Shown: positions 17,629 to 27,293 of the stretch, one piece after another
How positions within the stretch are numbered: the stretch's first letter is position 1
How the letters are laid out: each line of letters opens with the position of its first letter
Assembly (NCBI GenBank): GCA_016720835.1
Contig: JADKJW010000009.1
Span: 124,001-188,000 of the forward strand
DNA: 64,000 bases
Source: Ignavibacteria bacterium
GTDB taxonomy: Bacteria > Bacteroidota > Ignavibacteria > SZUA-365
Reading direction: 5' to 3'
Translations under genes and position numbers: made by a program
The notes under the pieces: model-generated
The model's database searches: none
What the model saw: the letters and a program-made list of their open reading frames with translations, nothing else
Told to the model about the DNA's origin: nothing

Positions 17629-17654
17629 CAGATCCTTCGCTTCGCTCAGGATGA
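17629..17654. repeat. Compact copy of the TCATCCTGAGCG/AAGCGAAGGATC element
   Basis: Reads AGATCCTTCGCTTCGCTCAG then GATGA on the plus strand, the reverse orientation of the split copy at 11123-11186. It lies between the antitoxin and the sugar permease gene ends. Confidence 0.75.
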
Positions 17655-17672
17655 CGATGGTGGAACGATTAT

Positions 17673-17769
17673 ACGACTCACCGTTCACGATTCACCATTC
17701 ACGACCTCACGACTCACGCCCTCACGACTCACGATTCACGATTCACGACTTCACGACCTCACGATTCAC
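17673..17769 (-). repeat. Short-period tandem tract starting at the rbsC-like stop codon
   Basis: Roughly ten units of 7-10 bases of the type TCGTGAA (minus strand) repeat from the TGA stop of the permease gene; the stop codon is itself part of the first unit. A tract of the same unit type lies at 51020-51130 and another begins at the right edge of the window. Confidence 0.85.
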
Positions 17770-18722
17770 GTCTTCTTCGCCTGATCGATCATCGTCGCCA
17801 GCAGAATCACCAACCCGACGATCACCTGCTGCAGGTAGCTGGAGACGTTCATCAGGTTCAGGCCGTTGCGGAGCACGGCGATGAGCATGGCGCCAATGAA
17901 GGTGCCGACCAGCGTGCCGCGTCCGCCCTGCAGGCTGGTGCCGCCGACGACGACGGCGGCGATGGCGTCGAGTTCGTACATGCCGCCGGCGTTCGGCTGC
18001 CCGGAGTTCATGCGCGAGGCCAGGAGGATGCCGCTCACGGCGGAGAGCACGCCGCTGATCGCGTACACCGCGAGCAGGATGCGCTGCGGCCGCACGCCCG
18101 CGAGGCGGGCCGCCTCGATGTTGCCGCCCACGGCGTAGACGTAGCGCCCGAAGCGCGTGCGCGTCAACACGACGTGCGCGACCGCGTACACGGCGAGCAT
18201 GACGATGGTCGGCACGGGAATGCCGCCGAGCCGTCCGCCGCCGAGCGAGGCGAACTCGGCGGGGAGTTCCCAGACCGGGCGTCCGTCCGTGACGACGAAG
18301 GCCGCGCCGCGCCAGATGGTCATCAGCGCGAGGGTGATGATGAAGGGCGTGATGCGGAAGCGCGTGACGAAGAGTCCGCCGCCGAGGCCCGACAGCGTGC
18401 CGAACAGGAGTCCCGCCGCGATGCCCGCGCCGATGTTGAGCGGGAAGGGCAGGTCCACCTTGCAGACGGTGGTCGCGACGATGCCCGCGAGCGCGACCAC
18501 CGAGCCGACCGACAGATCGATGCCCGCGGTCAGGATGACGAAGGTCATGCCCGCGGCGATGATGGCGTTGATCGATGCCTGCAGCGAGACGTTGAGCAGG
18601 TTCTCCCCGGTCATGAAGTAGGGTGAGAGCTGCGAGAAGATCAGCACCTGCAGCAGGAAGGCGAGCAGGATGCCGTAGCGTCCGAGAAGGTCGACGACGG
18701 CGCGGCGTGTGTCAGTTGCCAT
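17766..18722 (-). CDS. Sugar ABC transporter permease (RbsC/MglC type)
   Basis: 318 residues, about ten hydrophobic segments. Family signature regions include AIIAAGMTFVILTAGIDLSV (the RbsC AGIDLSVG block), RFGRYVYAVGGNIEAARLAG and GGTSLQGGRGTLVGTFIGAM. It forms the membrane channel of a ribose/simple-sugar type importer. The start at 18722 is preferred because GGGAG lies six bases upstream; an in-frame ATG 18 bases further out has a poorer site. It overlaps the end of the ATPase gene by 11 bases, showing one operon in the order binding protein, ATPase, permease. Confidence 0.92.
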   Translation of the reverse strand: MATDTRRAVVDLLGRYGILLAFLLQVLIFSQLSPYFMTGENLLNVSLQASINAIIAAGMTFVILTAGIDLSVGSVVALAGIVATTVCKVDLPFPLNIGAGIAAGLLFGTLSGLGGGLFVTRFRITPFIITLALMTIWRGAAFVVTDGRPVWELPAEFASLGGGRLGGIPVPTIVMLAVYAVAHVVLTRTRFGRYVYAVGGNIEAARLAGVRPQRILLAVYAISGVLSAVSGILLASRMNSGQPNAGGMYELDAIAAVVVGGTSLQGGRGTLVGTFIGAMLIAVLRNGLNLMNVSSYLQQVIVGLVILLATMIDQAKKT

Positions 18723-20238
18723 GCCGCGCTCCCGTGTCATCCGGCGTTGCGAGTTCCATGATGTTCTCCTGTGTCGCTTTCTCGCGTTCGAGGATGCCGG
18801 TCATGCGCCCGTGGCACATCACGCCGATGCGGTCGCACATGCCGAGCAGTTCCGGAAGGTCGGAGGAGAGGAGGACCACCGCCTTCCCTTCCTTCGCGAG
18901 ACGCACGATGTGCGTGTAGATCTCGAATTTCGCGCCGACGTCCACTCCGGCGGTCGGTTCGTTGAAGACGAGCACTTTCGCGCCCGTGTTGAGCCAGCGC
19001 GCGAGAATCACCTTCTGCCGGTTGCCGCCGCTGAGCGCGGCCACTGAAGTATCGGATGAAGGAGTCTTGATCTTGAGCAGCGCGGTGTATGCCTCTGCGG
19101 TGCGCTGCTCCATCGCGCGATTGACGAAGCCGCGCCTCCGGTGCGCGCCAAGACTGCTGAGCGTGATGTTCTCCGCCACGCTCATGTTCATCAGCAATCC
19201 GAGGGCATTGCGGTCCTCGGTCAGCAGCGCCACACCTTTCGCGATCGCATCCGCCGGAGAGGAGAATTCCGCGGCGGTCCCGTCGATGTACAAGGCGCCT
19301 CCGGTGCTGCGCTGCTCGCCGAACAGCGCGCGGGAGAGTTCCACCTTGCCCGAACCGATCAGCCCGGCAATGCCGAAGATTTCGCCTGCATGGACGGCGA
19401 ACGACACGTTGTGAACGTCGCGCGTGGACAGATCGCGCAGTTCCAGAAGCGGCGCGCCCCGCTCCGCGTCTTCCTTCGGATACTCCTTGTCGAGGTCGCG
19501 GCCGACCATCATGCGGATCAGCGCGGCGCGGTCCACGTCGGCCACATCGCGGGTGCCGACGGCTTCCCCGTCCCGCAGCACCGTGACGCGATCGCCGATC
19601 TCGAAGATCTCCTCGAGGCGGTGGGAGATGTAGATGATGCCCGTGCCTTTCGCCTGCACGCCGCGAATGAGCGCGAAGAGGCGGAGCTTCTCACGCTCCG
19701 TCAACGCGGCGGTCGGCTCGTCGAGCACCAGCACGCGCAGATCGCGGGCGAAGGCCTTGGCGATCTCGACGATCTGCTGCTGCGCGCTGTCGAGGTCGCG
19801 CGCGCGCGCCGTCACGGGGATGTCCTCGCCGAGATCGGACAGCACTTTTTCTGCGATGCGCCGCACGGCCGCGCGGTCGATGAGCACGCCGCCCGCGCTC
19901 CGCGGTTCGCGGCCGAGCGCGATGTTCTCCGCGACGGTCAGTTCCGGCACGAGCCGGGATTCCTGGTAGATCATGCCGATGCCGCGCCGCAGGGCGTCGA
20001 TCGGCGAGGCGATGTCCGTGCTTCTCCCTTCGACGAAGATGTCCCCGGCCGTGCGTCGCACGGCGCCCGCGAGGATGCCCGTCAGCGTGGATTTGCCGGC
20101 GCCGTTCTCCCCCACGAGGCAGTGCACTTCACCCGAGCGCACATCGAAGGAAACACCGCGCAGGGCCGTGACGCCCGGGTACTCCTTCACGATACCGCAC
20201 ATCTCGAGCAACGAACGGGAGTCGGGGTCGGGAATCAC
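18712..20238 (-). CDS. Sugar ABC transporter ATP-binding protein with two ATPase domains (RbsA/MglA type)
   Basis: 508 residues from a GTG start. Domain 1 (about 12-245) has Walker A GENGAGKSTL, the degenerate signature LDSAQQQIVEIAKAF and Walker B VLVLDEPTAAL. Domain 2 (about 255-500) has the degenerate Walker A GLIGSGKVELSR, signature LSGGNRQKVILARWL and Walker-B-like VLVFNEPTAGVDVG. One active and one degenerate site is the normal RbsA arrangement. It powers import through the neighbouring permease. No ATG in frame gives the complete first strand, so the GTG is accepted. Confidence 0.93.
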   Translation of the reverse strand: MIPDPDSRSLLEMCGIVKEYPGVTALRGVSFDVRSGEVHCLVGENGAGKSTLTGILAGAVRRTAGDIFVEGRSTDIASPIDALRRGIGMIYQESRLVPELTVAENIALGREPRSAGGVLIDRAAVRRIAEKVLSDLGEDIPVTARARDLDSAQQQIVEIAKAFARDLRVLVLDEPTAALTEREKLRLFALIRGVQAKGTGIIYISHRLEEIFEIGDRVTVLRDGEAVGTRDVADVDRAALIRMMVGRDLDKEYPKEDAERGAPLLELRDLSTRDVHNVSFAVHAGEIFGIAGLIGSGKVELSRALFGEQRSTGGALYIDGTAAEFSSPADAIAKGVALLTEDRNALGLLMNMSVAENITLSSLGAHRRRGFVNRAMEQRTAEAYTALLKIKTPSSDTSVAALSGGNRQKVILARWLNTGAKVLVFNEPTAGVDVGAKFEIYTHIVRLAKEGKAVVLLSSDLPELLGMCDRIGVMCHGRMTGILEREKATQENIMELATPDDTGARHGN

Positions 20239-20245
20239 GGGGTTG

Positions 20246-20300
20246 GTTTGGGACAGGTGACAGGTGACAGGTGGAAGGGTGCAGGGGACAGGTGGAAGAG
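20246..20300. repeat. GACAGGTG-unit tandem tract upstream of the rbsA-like gene
   Basis: Units of ACAGGTG and GGTGGAAG repeat in the 118-base gap between the binding-protein stop and the ATPase start. Confidence 0.75.
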
Positions 20301-20356
20301 GGTAGATTCCAGATGTCAGATTTCAGATGAATACGTCGCGTGGAGCACGGATGCCG

Positions 20357-21277
20357 TCAGATGGCGCTGAGTTTGGCCTGATCGACAATGCCGACTTCCA
20401 CCGGGAAGACCTTGGGGACGGGCTGGCCGGCGAAATGCGCGCGGATCATGTCGATGGTGGACGAGCCGATCTTCTTCGGGTACTGCACGACGTCGGCCTT
20501 GAGCGCCGAGCCGCGCTTGATGGCGTCCGCCGCTGGCGGTGTGGCGTCGTACCCGATGATGACGGGAGGCTTGTCGCGCTTGAACTGCTCGCAGGCGTCG
20601 AGCGTGCCGAGGGCGGAATCGTCGTTGATGCCGAAGACGCCGGCGAGATCCTGATGCGCCTGCAAAACGTCCGCAGCGGCCTGCAGCGCGCGGTCGCGCA
20701 CGCCCTGCCCGTTCACATCAGCCACGATGGTGATTCCCGGGAACTTCGAGAGCGCATCGCGGAAGCCCTGCACGCGGTCGAGCACGGAGGTGACCACGGG
20801 CTGGTTGATGATCGCGACCTTGCCCGCGCCGTTCAGGAGCTTCGCCATGTACTCGCCCGCGAGTCGGCCGCCCGCGATGTTATCGGACGCGATGTGACAG
20901 ACGACGGGCGCGTTCTCCGCGGCGATGTCGGCGGTGAACACGGGGATCCCGGCCTGCGAGGCGGTCAACACGCCCGGACCGACGCCGCGCGAATCCACGG
21001 GACAGAGGATGATGGCATCCACTTTCCGCGCCACGAAGTCCTCGATCTGCGAGATCTGCTTGCCGAGATCGAAGTCCGCCGAGGTCACGATCAGCTCGTA
21101 CCCCTCCTTCTTCGCCTGCTCCTGCAAGCCCTCCTCGAGGTCCTTGTAGAAGATGTGCCCGCGATTCAGAAGCGACACGCCGATGACTTTTGTCGCGGCG
21201 CGCTCCTTCTTCGCGCAGGAACCGAGTGTTGCAAGCGAAAGGAGGACGGCGGCGAGGAGAAGGGTGCGGAGGAGCAT
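20357..21277 (-). CDS. Sugar ABC transporter periplasmic-binding lipoprotein (RbsB type)
   Basis: 306 residues. Signal LLRTLLLAAVLLSLATLGSC with the lipidated Cys at about residue 20, then a type I periplasmic-binding fold: KVIGVSLLNRGHIFYKDLEE, KKEGYELIVTSADFDLGKQI, VDAIILCPVDSRG, GVFGINDDSALGTLDACEQF. The start at 21277 is chosen because it puts the signal peptide at the N-terminus; a 14-residue longer form begins with non-signal sequence from a repeat tract. First gene of the sugar importer operon. No LacI-type regulator is adjacent. Confidence 0.92.
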   Translation of the reverse strand: MLLRTLLLAAVLLSLATLGSCAKKERAATKVIGVSLLNRGHIFYKDLEEGLQEQAKKEGYELIVTSADFDLGKQISQIEDFVARKVDAIILCPVDSRGVGPGVLTASQAGIPVFTADIAAENAPVVCHIASDNIAGGRLAGEYMAKLLNGAGKVAIINQPVVTSVLDRVQGFRDALSKFPGITIVADVNGQGVRDRALQAAADVLQAHQDLAGVFGINDDSALGTLDACEQFKRDKPPVIIGYDATPPAADAIKRGSALKADVVQYPKKIGSSTIDMIRAHFAGQPVPKVFPVEVGIVDQAKLSAI

Positions 21278-21287
21278 GGTGGCAGGG

Positions 21288-21365
21288 GGAAGGTTGAATG
21301 ATGAAGGTTGAATGATCAAGGTTGAAGGTTGAAGGTGAAAAGATGAAAGATGCAGGTGTCAGGTG
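21288..21365. repeat. GGTTGAA-unit tandem tract upstream of the sugar-binding protein gene
   Basis: About eight units of 7-11 bases (AAGGTTGAATGATG, GGTTGAAGGTGAAA) fill the leader of the operon. Confidence 0.8.
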
Positions 21366-21464
21366 AAAGAGATGCGGGGAGGGATCAGCAGGTGAAATTA
21401 CTGATTCGTGCCGCGCCTTACAAAGACCACGCTGTGGCTGCACACGCGGAATGGAGCCCTGCCG

Positions 21465-23423
21465 TTACCGGTAAACGATGATGCGCCTTGCGGTGTGCGC
21501 GGAGATGAACAGATACGCGCCAGGCAGCCATGCGGAAGCATCGATGCGCTCGTGGCCGTCAACGGTGCCGCGCCATACCGCCCTGCCAAGCGCATCGACG
21601 ATCGCGGCATCCCCTGTCACTCCCGAGATAACGAGCTGATCGCGCGCTGGATTCGGATAGAGCGAGAAGGCGGCGGCCTGCGGAACGCGCTCGACACCGG
21701 TCAGCGCCGGAAGCACGTTCACGCTCTTCATCGCGTCAACGGCAAAGGCGCCGGGAACATCCGACACGAGGGTGACGCGCACGTTGTACAATCCCGGCTC
21801 GATGCCTGCCGTGTTCCACTGGATGAGCGGCGCATTCCGCACTTCGATGAATGCGGTATCCCCGATGAGCGTCCAACGCGTCTCTCCCGCCTTCTGATAC
21901 GACACCGCGTACTTCTTGAAGTCGAACAGCACGCTCTGCGGCCCGCGGTCAATCCACGCGGATCCCGGCAGCGGGACGAAGTCCCCGACGTGCAGTGAGA
22001 CGGGCGGCGCGATCTCCGCTTTCCATGCGATGGCGCCCTCCAGGGCGACCGGATCGTCGATCATGCCGGACTGCGCGCAGATGAGGATCGAATTGCCGAT
22101 CGCCACGGCGCTGCCATTCGTCAATGCGGAGTACGCGAAGATCAGGATGCCGTTGCGCTCGCTGCGCACATTGCACGTCGCGGAGGAAAACCCGTACAGA
22201 ACCGTCGACGTGTCGGATGCGAACAGGTAGCCGCCCGTTCCATCCACCATCGTGTTGGCGCAGGTGACGCGTGATCTGCCGAACGCGCCGATCTCGCCGA
22301 GAATGCAGGCTTTCACATCGACGACGGACGCATGGAACGAGTACAGGCTCCAGGTCTGCACGAAGGTGTTATCGAGCACGAGGCTCCTGTCCGTCAACGG
22401 CGCGGTGAACTGCGTGTGCGCGAGGTTGTTCACCAGTCCCGACACGGCGACGCTGTCCGGCGCCGTGAACCAGAGGCCGATCGCGCGCATTCTCGAGTTC
22501 CGTATCCGTATATCCGAACCCGGTTTCGGCATGAGTCCCCAGAGCACGTTGCCGCATTGCTCGAGGTTCACGTCGAAGCGGATTCCGCTCGTTCCCGCCG
22601 TGTTCCTGTTCAGCGTGAAACGATCGACCAGGGCGCCGTCGGGAAAGGCGCCATCCAGCGCGGCGCCGGCCTCGATCACCGGCCAGAGCAGCACCGTGTG
22701 CGCATTCCGGAAATCGAGCGTCACGCTGTCCTGCAGAATGAACTCCCCCGTCTCGTTGCAGCTGTCCACCCGCAGCCGCGCCCTGCCGCTGAGTCCGCAG
22801 GTGGTGAAGCCGCGGTTGGTGACCGTGCGGTACTCCACCGCCGCGGAGTCGGTGACGGCGAGATTATGCGGGAGTCCCCCGTAATCGAGGGTCGTCTGCT
22901 CGAACAGCACGCTCGAGCCTCCCGCGGCGATCAGGCTCCGCTGATAGAAGTATTCCTGAGGGAACACCAGCGTCGAATGCCGCGCGACCAGCGCCGCGCG
23001 CCCGCCCCACACGACGATGTTCCCCGTGATCACGGCCCGGGCGCTGTCGAACACGAGACGCCCGTCCCCGAGGACGAGGATGGGGCCCGCGTGCGACCAG
23101 GCGCCGCTGATGCGCAACGTGTCGGGGCCGGGTCCGACGACAAGCGTGTCGCCGGGCGCGGAGAGTCTGCGCGGGGAATTCGCGGGGTTCCCCGGTATTG
23201 TGAGATGACTCCGCATCAGGGCCTGCATTGCGCTGAAACCGGACGCGGAAGGCCGCTCCCGCTCCGGGACGCCGGGGTTCCGCATGACCGAAGCGTCCAT
23301 GCGAAGAGTTTCCACCGCGGCGGCGATCCCGGCGGGCGTTGTCAGACGGGTGGCGGGCTGTGACTGCGCGCCTGCGACACAGACGAAAAGCAGGCAGACC
23401 ACAGCCGGAAATGTCCTGATCAT
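21465..23423 (-). CDS. Secreted T9SS cargo protein of unknown function, beta-helix-like
   Basis: 652 residues. Signal peptide MIRTFPAVVCLLFVCVAGAQ, a long middle region of short repeating strands (LVLGDGRLVFDSARAVITGN, LVARHSTLV, VLDNTFVQTW) suggesting a parallel beta-helix, and a type A T9SS sorting domain at the end (AAFSLYPNPARDQLVI, ending RRIIVYR). Such proteins are carried over the outer membrane by T9SS and anchored or released. No catalytic motif is visible. The right-hand end lies 95 bases from a kinase gene on the same strand, but no functional link is evident. Confidence 0.85.
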   Translation of the reverse strand: MIRTFPAVVCLLFVCVAGAQSQPATRLTTPAGIAAAVETLRMDASVMRNPGVPERERPSASGFSAMQALMRSHLTIPGNPANSPRRLSAPGDTLVVGPGPDTLRISGAWSHAGPILVLGDGRLVFDSARAVITGNIVVWGGRAALVARHSTLVFPQEYFYQRSLIAAGGSSVLFEQTTLDYGGLPHNLAVTDSAAVEYRTVTNRGFTTCGLSGRARLRVDSCNETGEFILQDSVTLDFRNAHTVLLWPVIEAGAALDGAFPDGALVDRFTLNRNTAGTSGIRFDVNLEQCGNVLWGLMPKPGSDIRIRNSRMRAIGLWFTAPDSVAVSGLVNNLAHTQFTAPLTDRSLVLDNTFVQTWSLYSFHASVVDVKACILGEIGAFGRSRVTCANTMVDGTGGYLFASDTSTVLYGFSSATCNVRSERNGILIFAYSALTNGSAVAIGNSILICAQSGMIDDPVALEGAIAWKAEIAPPVSLHVGDFVPLPGSAWIDRGPQSVLFDFKKYAVSYQKAGETRWTLIGDTAFIEVRNAPLIQWNTAGIEPGLYNVRVTLVSDVPGAFAVDAMKSVNVLPALTGVERVPQAAAFSLYPNPARDQLVISGVTGDAAIVDALGRAVWRGTVDGHERIDASAWLPGAYLFISAHTARRIIVYR

Positions 23424-23517
23424 GATGGCCTCGAAGGGTGAATGACGTCGGGACAAATCAACAGGATTCGCCGCTGGTATCCAAGAGTCCGGACGCCGCT
23501 CCGCGCGGCGGCACGCC

Positions 23518-25500
23518 TCACCCGTCGCTGGCGACGGGTTTGGCGAGCAGGCGGTTCATGACGTCATACAGCTGATTCCTGCTCATGGGTTTCGCGATGA
23601 ATTCATTGCATCCCGCCAGCATGCAGGACTCACGGTCGCTCGGGAAGGCGTGCGCGGTCAACGCGACGATCGGAATGTGCTTGAACTGCTCCGACTTTCT
23701 CAGCTCCTTCGTCAGTTCCACGCCGTTCTTCTTGCCCTTCAGCGAAATGTCCATGATGATGATATCCGCCGTCTTGCGCTTGAGCAGACGCATGGCCTCC
23801 ACGGCGGATGCGGCGGTGCGCACGTCATAGTGCGATTCGAGGATGAGTTGCAGGTACTCCACCGTCAGCAGGTCATCCTCCACGACCAGGACGCCCGGCT
23901 TGTCGTCAGACGCACACTTCCCGGTACCGCGGGCGCCGCCTGCCCTGGCATCCGCGGCCTCGGCAACGGGACGCGTGTCGGCCAGGTGGACCACGAACGA
24001 CGACCCGACACCCTTCTCGCTCTGCACGGTGACGGTGGCGTTGTGGAAGTCGAGGTAACGCCGCGCGAGCGCAAGGCCCAGACCGATGCCGTCGAACGTG
24101 CGCGAATGACCGTGTTCCTCCTGCGTGTACGGCTCGAAGAGCCGCGGCAGATACTCGGCGGATATGCCGACACCGGTGTCGCGCACCTCGACGGCCACAT
24201 GCTGCTCGGCATCGTAGTGCAGCCGGACGGTGACCGATCCCTGTGTGGTGTATTTCACGGCGTTGTCAACGATGTTGTGCAGAATCTGCCCCAGATAGTA
24301 TTCGTCCGCGACCACTTCCACGTCGCCGATCTCGTTGATGTAGGTCATGGACAGGAGGCGCTGCTGCGCGCTGACCCGGAATTCCGTGACGAGCCGGTGC
24401 GTCAAGGCCGCGAGGTCGACGGGTTGGAGCAGCGGTCGAATGTCGCCCGCCTGCATCCGCGAGAAGTTGAGGATCTCGTCGACGGTGCGGACGAGGCGCT
24501 CGCTGCCGCGCTGGATGCTGTCGAAGAAGCGCTTCTCGCCGGGACGCATCCGGTCCTCGAACACTTCCTGGATGACCTGGGCGTAGCCGTTGATGGTGTT
24601 CAGCGGCGTCCGGATCTCGTGCGAAATGTTCGCGATGAAGGCGTCCTTGACCTGCTCGGATTTTTCCGCGCGTTCCTTCGCGGCAAGCAACTCCAACTCG
24701 GCCTGTTTGTGGTCGGTGATGTCGTGAGCCACCATCACGGCGGTGCGCACGATGCCGTCCGCGTCATGGATGGGTTCAAAGCTGGCGAGGTACCATCGGG
24801 ATTCGCCCGCGAGCACCGTCTCGCTTTCATCCTTGATGCGGGAGGCGGTCTGGATGCATCGGCGAATCAGGGACGTCTGATACGAGGCGACCGCGGCGGG
24901 AAAAAGCTCGGTCATGTTGCGGCCGATGACGTCCTCCGGTTCCCTCTTCAGGTTTCGCGCGCCAATGGCGTTGATGAACTGGAACGTCCCCGTTGCGTCG
25001 ATCACCGCGATCGCATCTCCCGCCGACTCCACCAGCGCCCGGTACTGTTCCTGACTGCTGCGCAGCGCTTCCTGCGTGCGTGTGCGCTCCGTGATATCCT
25101 GCAGGGTGACGAAGCTCAGTTCCTCCCCGCCGAAGGAAATGTAGCTCGCATGCGCCTGGAGCAGCTTCAAACTTCCGTCACGCAATCGCACATTCAGGTC
25201 CATCGACAACGCGCCCTTCACGCGGAGCTCCTGCCACAGGCTGATCCACCGCTCGGGAGAGTACTGCGTGTCGATCATGGACACATCGGACGCGAGCAGT
25301 TCGGTTCTCTCCGCGCCGTACAGCGCGCATGCCGCCTCGTTCACGTAGCGGAAGCGCCCGTTCGGTTGTATCCAGACGATCGCCGCTGCCGCGTGTTCCA
25401 CGGAGAAGCGCATGAATTCCAGTTCGTCCAGGTCTCGCTGCCTCACGCCGTCCCGGGCCAGAGACACGATGTCGCTCCGTTGGAGATCGTCTGTGCTCAT
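23518..25500 (-). CDS. Hybrid sensor histidine kinase (PAS-PAS-HisKA-HATPase-REC)
   Basis: 660 residues, no membrane segment. Two PAS domains (about 25-140 and 150-270; DGIVRTAVMVAHDITDHKQA ends the second), HisKA with the phospho-accepting His in AFIANISHEIRTPLN (about residue 300), HATPase with DNAVKYT and GIGLGLALARRY, then a receiver with phospho-Asp in IIIMDISLKGKKNG and the switch Lys in FIAKPM. It is a cytosolic phosphorelay sensor. Last of three same-strand genes with a GAF-PAS-REC protein and a PAS protein; no DNA-binding or other output domain occurs in the set. Confidence 0.93.
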   Translation of the reverse strand: MSTDDLQRSDIVSLARDGVRQRDLDELEFMRFSVEHAAAAIVWIQPNGRFRYVNEAACALYGAERTELLASDVSMIDTQYSPERWISLWQELRVKGALSMDLNVRLRDGSLKLLQAHASYISFGGEELSFVTLQDITERTRTQEALRSSQEQYRALVESAGDAIAVIDATGTFQFINAIGARNLKREPEDVIGRNMTELFPAAVASYQTSLIRRCIQTASRIKDESETVLAGESRWYLASFEPIHDADGIVRTAVMVAHDITDHKQAELELLAAKERAEKSEQVKDAFIANISHEIRTPLNTINGYAQVIQEVFEDRMRPGEKRFFDSIQRGSERLVRTVDEILNFSRMQAGDIRPLLQPVDLAALTHRLVTEFRVSAQQRLLSMTYINEIGDVEVVADEYYLGQILHNIVDNAVKYTTQGSVTVRLHYDAEQHVAVEVRDTGVGISAEYLPRLFEPYTQEEHGHSRTFDGIGLGLALARRYLDFHNATVTVQSEKGVGSSFVVHLADTRPVAEAADARAGGARGTGKCASDDKPGVLVVEDDLLTVEYLQLILESHYDVRTAASAVEAMRLLKRKTADIIIMDISLKGKKNGVELTKELRKSEQFKHIPIVALTAHAFPSDRESCMLAGCNEFIAKPMSRNQLYDVMNRLLAKPVASDG

Positions 25501-25539
25501 GCATCCCCCTGTAATATGGTCAGCGTCCGAGTGCGTTCG

Positions 25540-27293
25540 TCACTGCGCGTCCTGAAGAGGTCTCAGCGCGAGCTCCTTGAGCGTCTGGAGGAACATTTTC
25601 GTGTTGATGGGTTTGGTGAAGTAGGCGGTGCAACCCGCCGCGAGGCAACGCTGGCGGTCCTGCTCGGACGCAAACGCGGTCACCGCGATCACCGGGATGG
25701 CGGCATGCGCGCCGCTTTCGCGGATCTGCCGGGTCAACTGGAGGCCGTCGGTATTGCCGCGCAAGGCGATATCCATCAGGACGACCGCGATCGAATTCCG
25801 CTGCAATTCATCCCACATGTCCGCCGCGCATCGCGCGGCGACGATCCGGTACTGGGTCTTGAGCAACTGCGTCATGTAGATGATCGTCGACGGATCGTCT
25901 TCGACCAGAAGCACGACGGGGACCCCCGCGTCCTGCTTCGCCGCGCGATCCGGGCTCCGCTCCGGGATGTCCATGGTCAGATTCCGGGTGGCTGCGCGGA
26001 CCACGCTGCGCTCGAATTCCCGCTGGGAGGGAACCGCCTGCGTCGTCACCAGCACGGTCGGTTGGGAGCCGTCGCGCGCGCGGATGGGATCGATACGGGT
26101 CCGGCACCAGACCGGCGAGCCACCGACGATGGCCTCGTGTTCGAGGATGCCGGCGCGATGCTGTCTCAGAGCAAGGGAGATTTCCCGCAGAAGCGCTCGC
26201 GAGAAGTCTTCGGAGAAGACCGTCTGGAGTTTGTGTTCGATGTGTTCCCCGCGCGGAATGGAGAACAGGAAAGCGTGGCGGCATCGTGGTGGAGAATCGT
26301 CCCGTCGCCGTCGAGGATCAGGATTCCGCGCTCCGCCGGCTGGGAGTGTGCGCCGTCGGAAAGGACGGGCGGTGCGGAGTCCTCGTCGTTCGTGAGCATC
26401 TCCGATGGCCGCATGCGGACCACGGTGTGCGCGATGCCATCGCTCAGGAAGGAGTCCGCGGTGACTGCCGCCGAGACGACGAATCCGTCCCGCCTTTTCA
26501 GCCGCCCGGTGAAGCTGACGGATCCTCCCCGAGGCAACGCGCTCAGTCGATCCAGCCAATCTCCCGCGCCGCCGTCCGCAAGGAGCAGCGGAAGCGTCAT
26601 GTTTGTGAGGGTGTCTGGTGAAAAGCCCGTATACACGCCCATCGCGCTGTTCGCGGAGCGCACCGCCATCGTCGTATCCAGCAGAAACATCGGCATCGAC
26701 GAGGCATCAAGCGCGTGCTTCAACAGTCGCAGCCCATGCAGATCGCGAAAGCGCGCGGTGGTCCCCGCGATGATCGATGCGATCAATGCGAGTTCCGCCT
26801 TCTCCTCCCCGCTGTAGGTGTTCGGAGTGTCGGAGTACACGCCGAGCACGCCGAGTGCGCGGCCTTCGATTTCGACAGGAACGGAACAGCCGCAGATGAT
26901 GTCGGCGCGCTGCAGAAGCGTCTCGTCCTTCCCTGTGCGGGAGGACGGCGGGTGTTGCATGTCCACGGGTTTCCGTTCCGCGAGCGTCAGACGCGACAGC
27001 GAATCCAACTCGGGATCGTCCACGATGCTCCCGAGAAGTCCGTCCTTCCATCCACATCCGGCGCGCAGGACGAACCCGGGTTCCCCGACGCGCGCTTCCA
27101 TGTAGGCGGAGTACGCGCTCTGCGTGAGCTCGCCTGCGGTCTTGGTGGCGAGGTGGAGAATGCGGTCGGGATCGGTGCCCGTGAGCGCCGTCTCGATCAG
27201 GTGCATCATCCGGGTCGGGAACGATTCCCGGAATGTGGTGGCGGGCCCGTCCGGAACGGGATGCTGCGATGCGTGATGCGGTGTGTCAGACAT
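25540..27293 (-). pseudogene. GAF-PAS-receiver protein, split by a frameshift
   Basis: From 27293 the frame encodes a GAF domain (about 30-195; LHLATKTAGELTQSAYSAYM, ADIICGCSVPVEIEGRALGV) and PAS-like segments up to DGDGTILHHDAA. It then runs out of frame near 26280. The neighbouring frame continues the same PAS domain (AFLFSIPRGEHIEHKLQTVF) and a receiver domain with phospho-Asp in VVLMDIALRGNTDG and Lys in YFTKPIN, stopping at 25540. Adding one base near 26277-26283 rejoins them into about 584 residues. Either an assembly indel or a true mutation. The start overlaps the end of the upstream PAS gene by eight bases and the stop is 39 bases from the kinase start. Confidence 0.8.

Noticed and set aside
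17673..17769. CRISPR-like or iteron array at the sugar permease end
   Set aside because: Units are 7-10 bases, degenerate and without spacers; it belongs with the other stop-anchored tracts.
23650..26817. A 1,055-codon open frame antisense to the kinase and GAF-PAS-REC genes
   Set aside because: Codon-position GC bias of the sense genes explains it; no recognisable domains.
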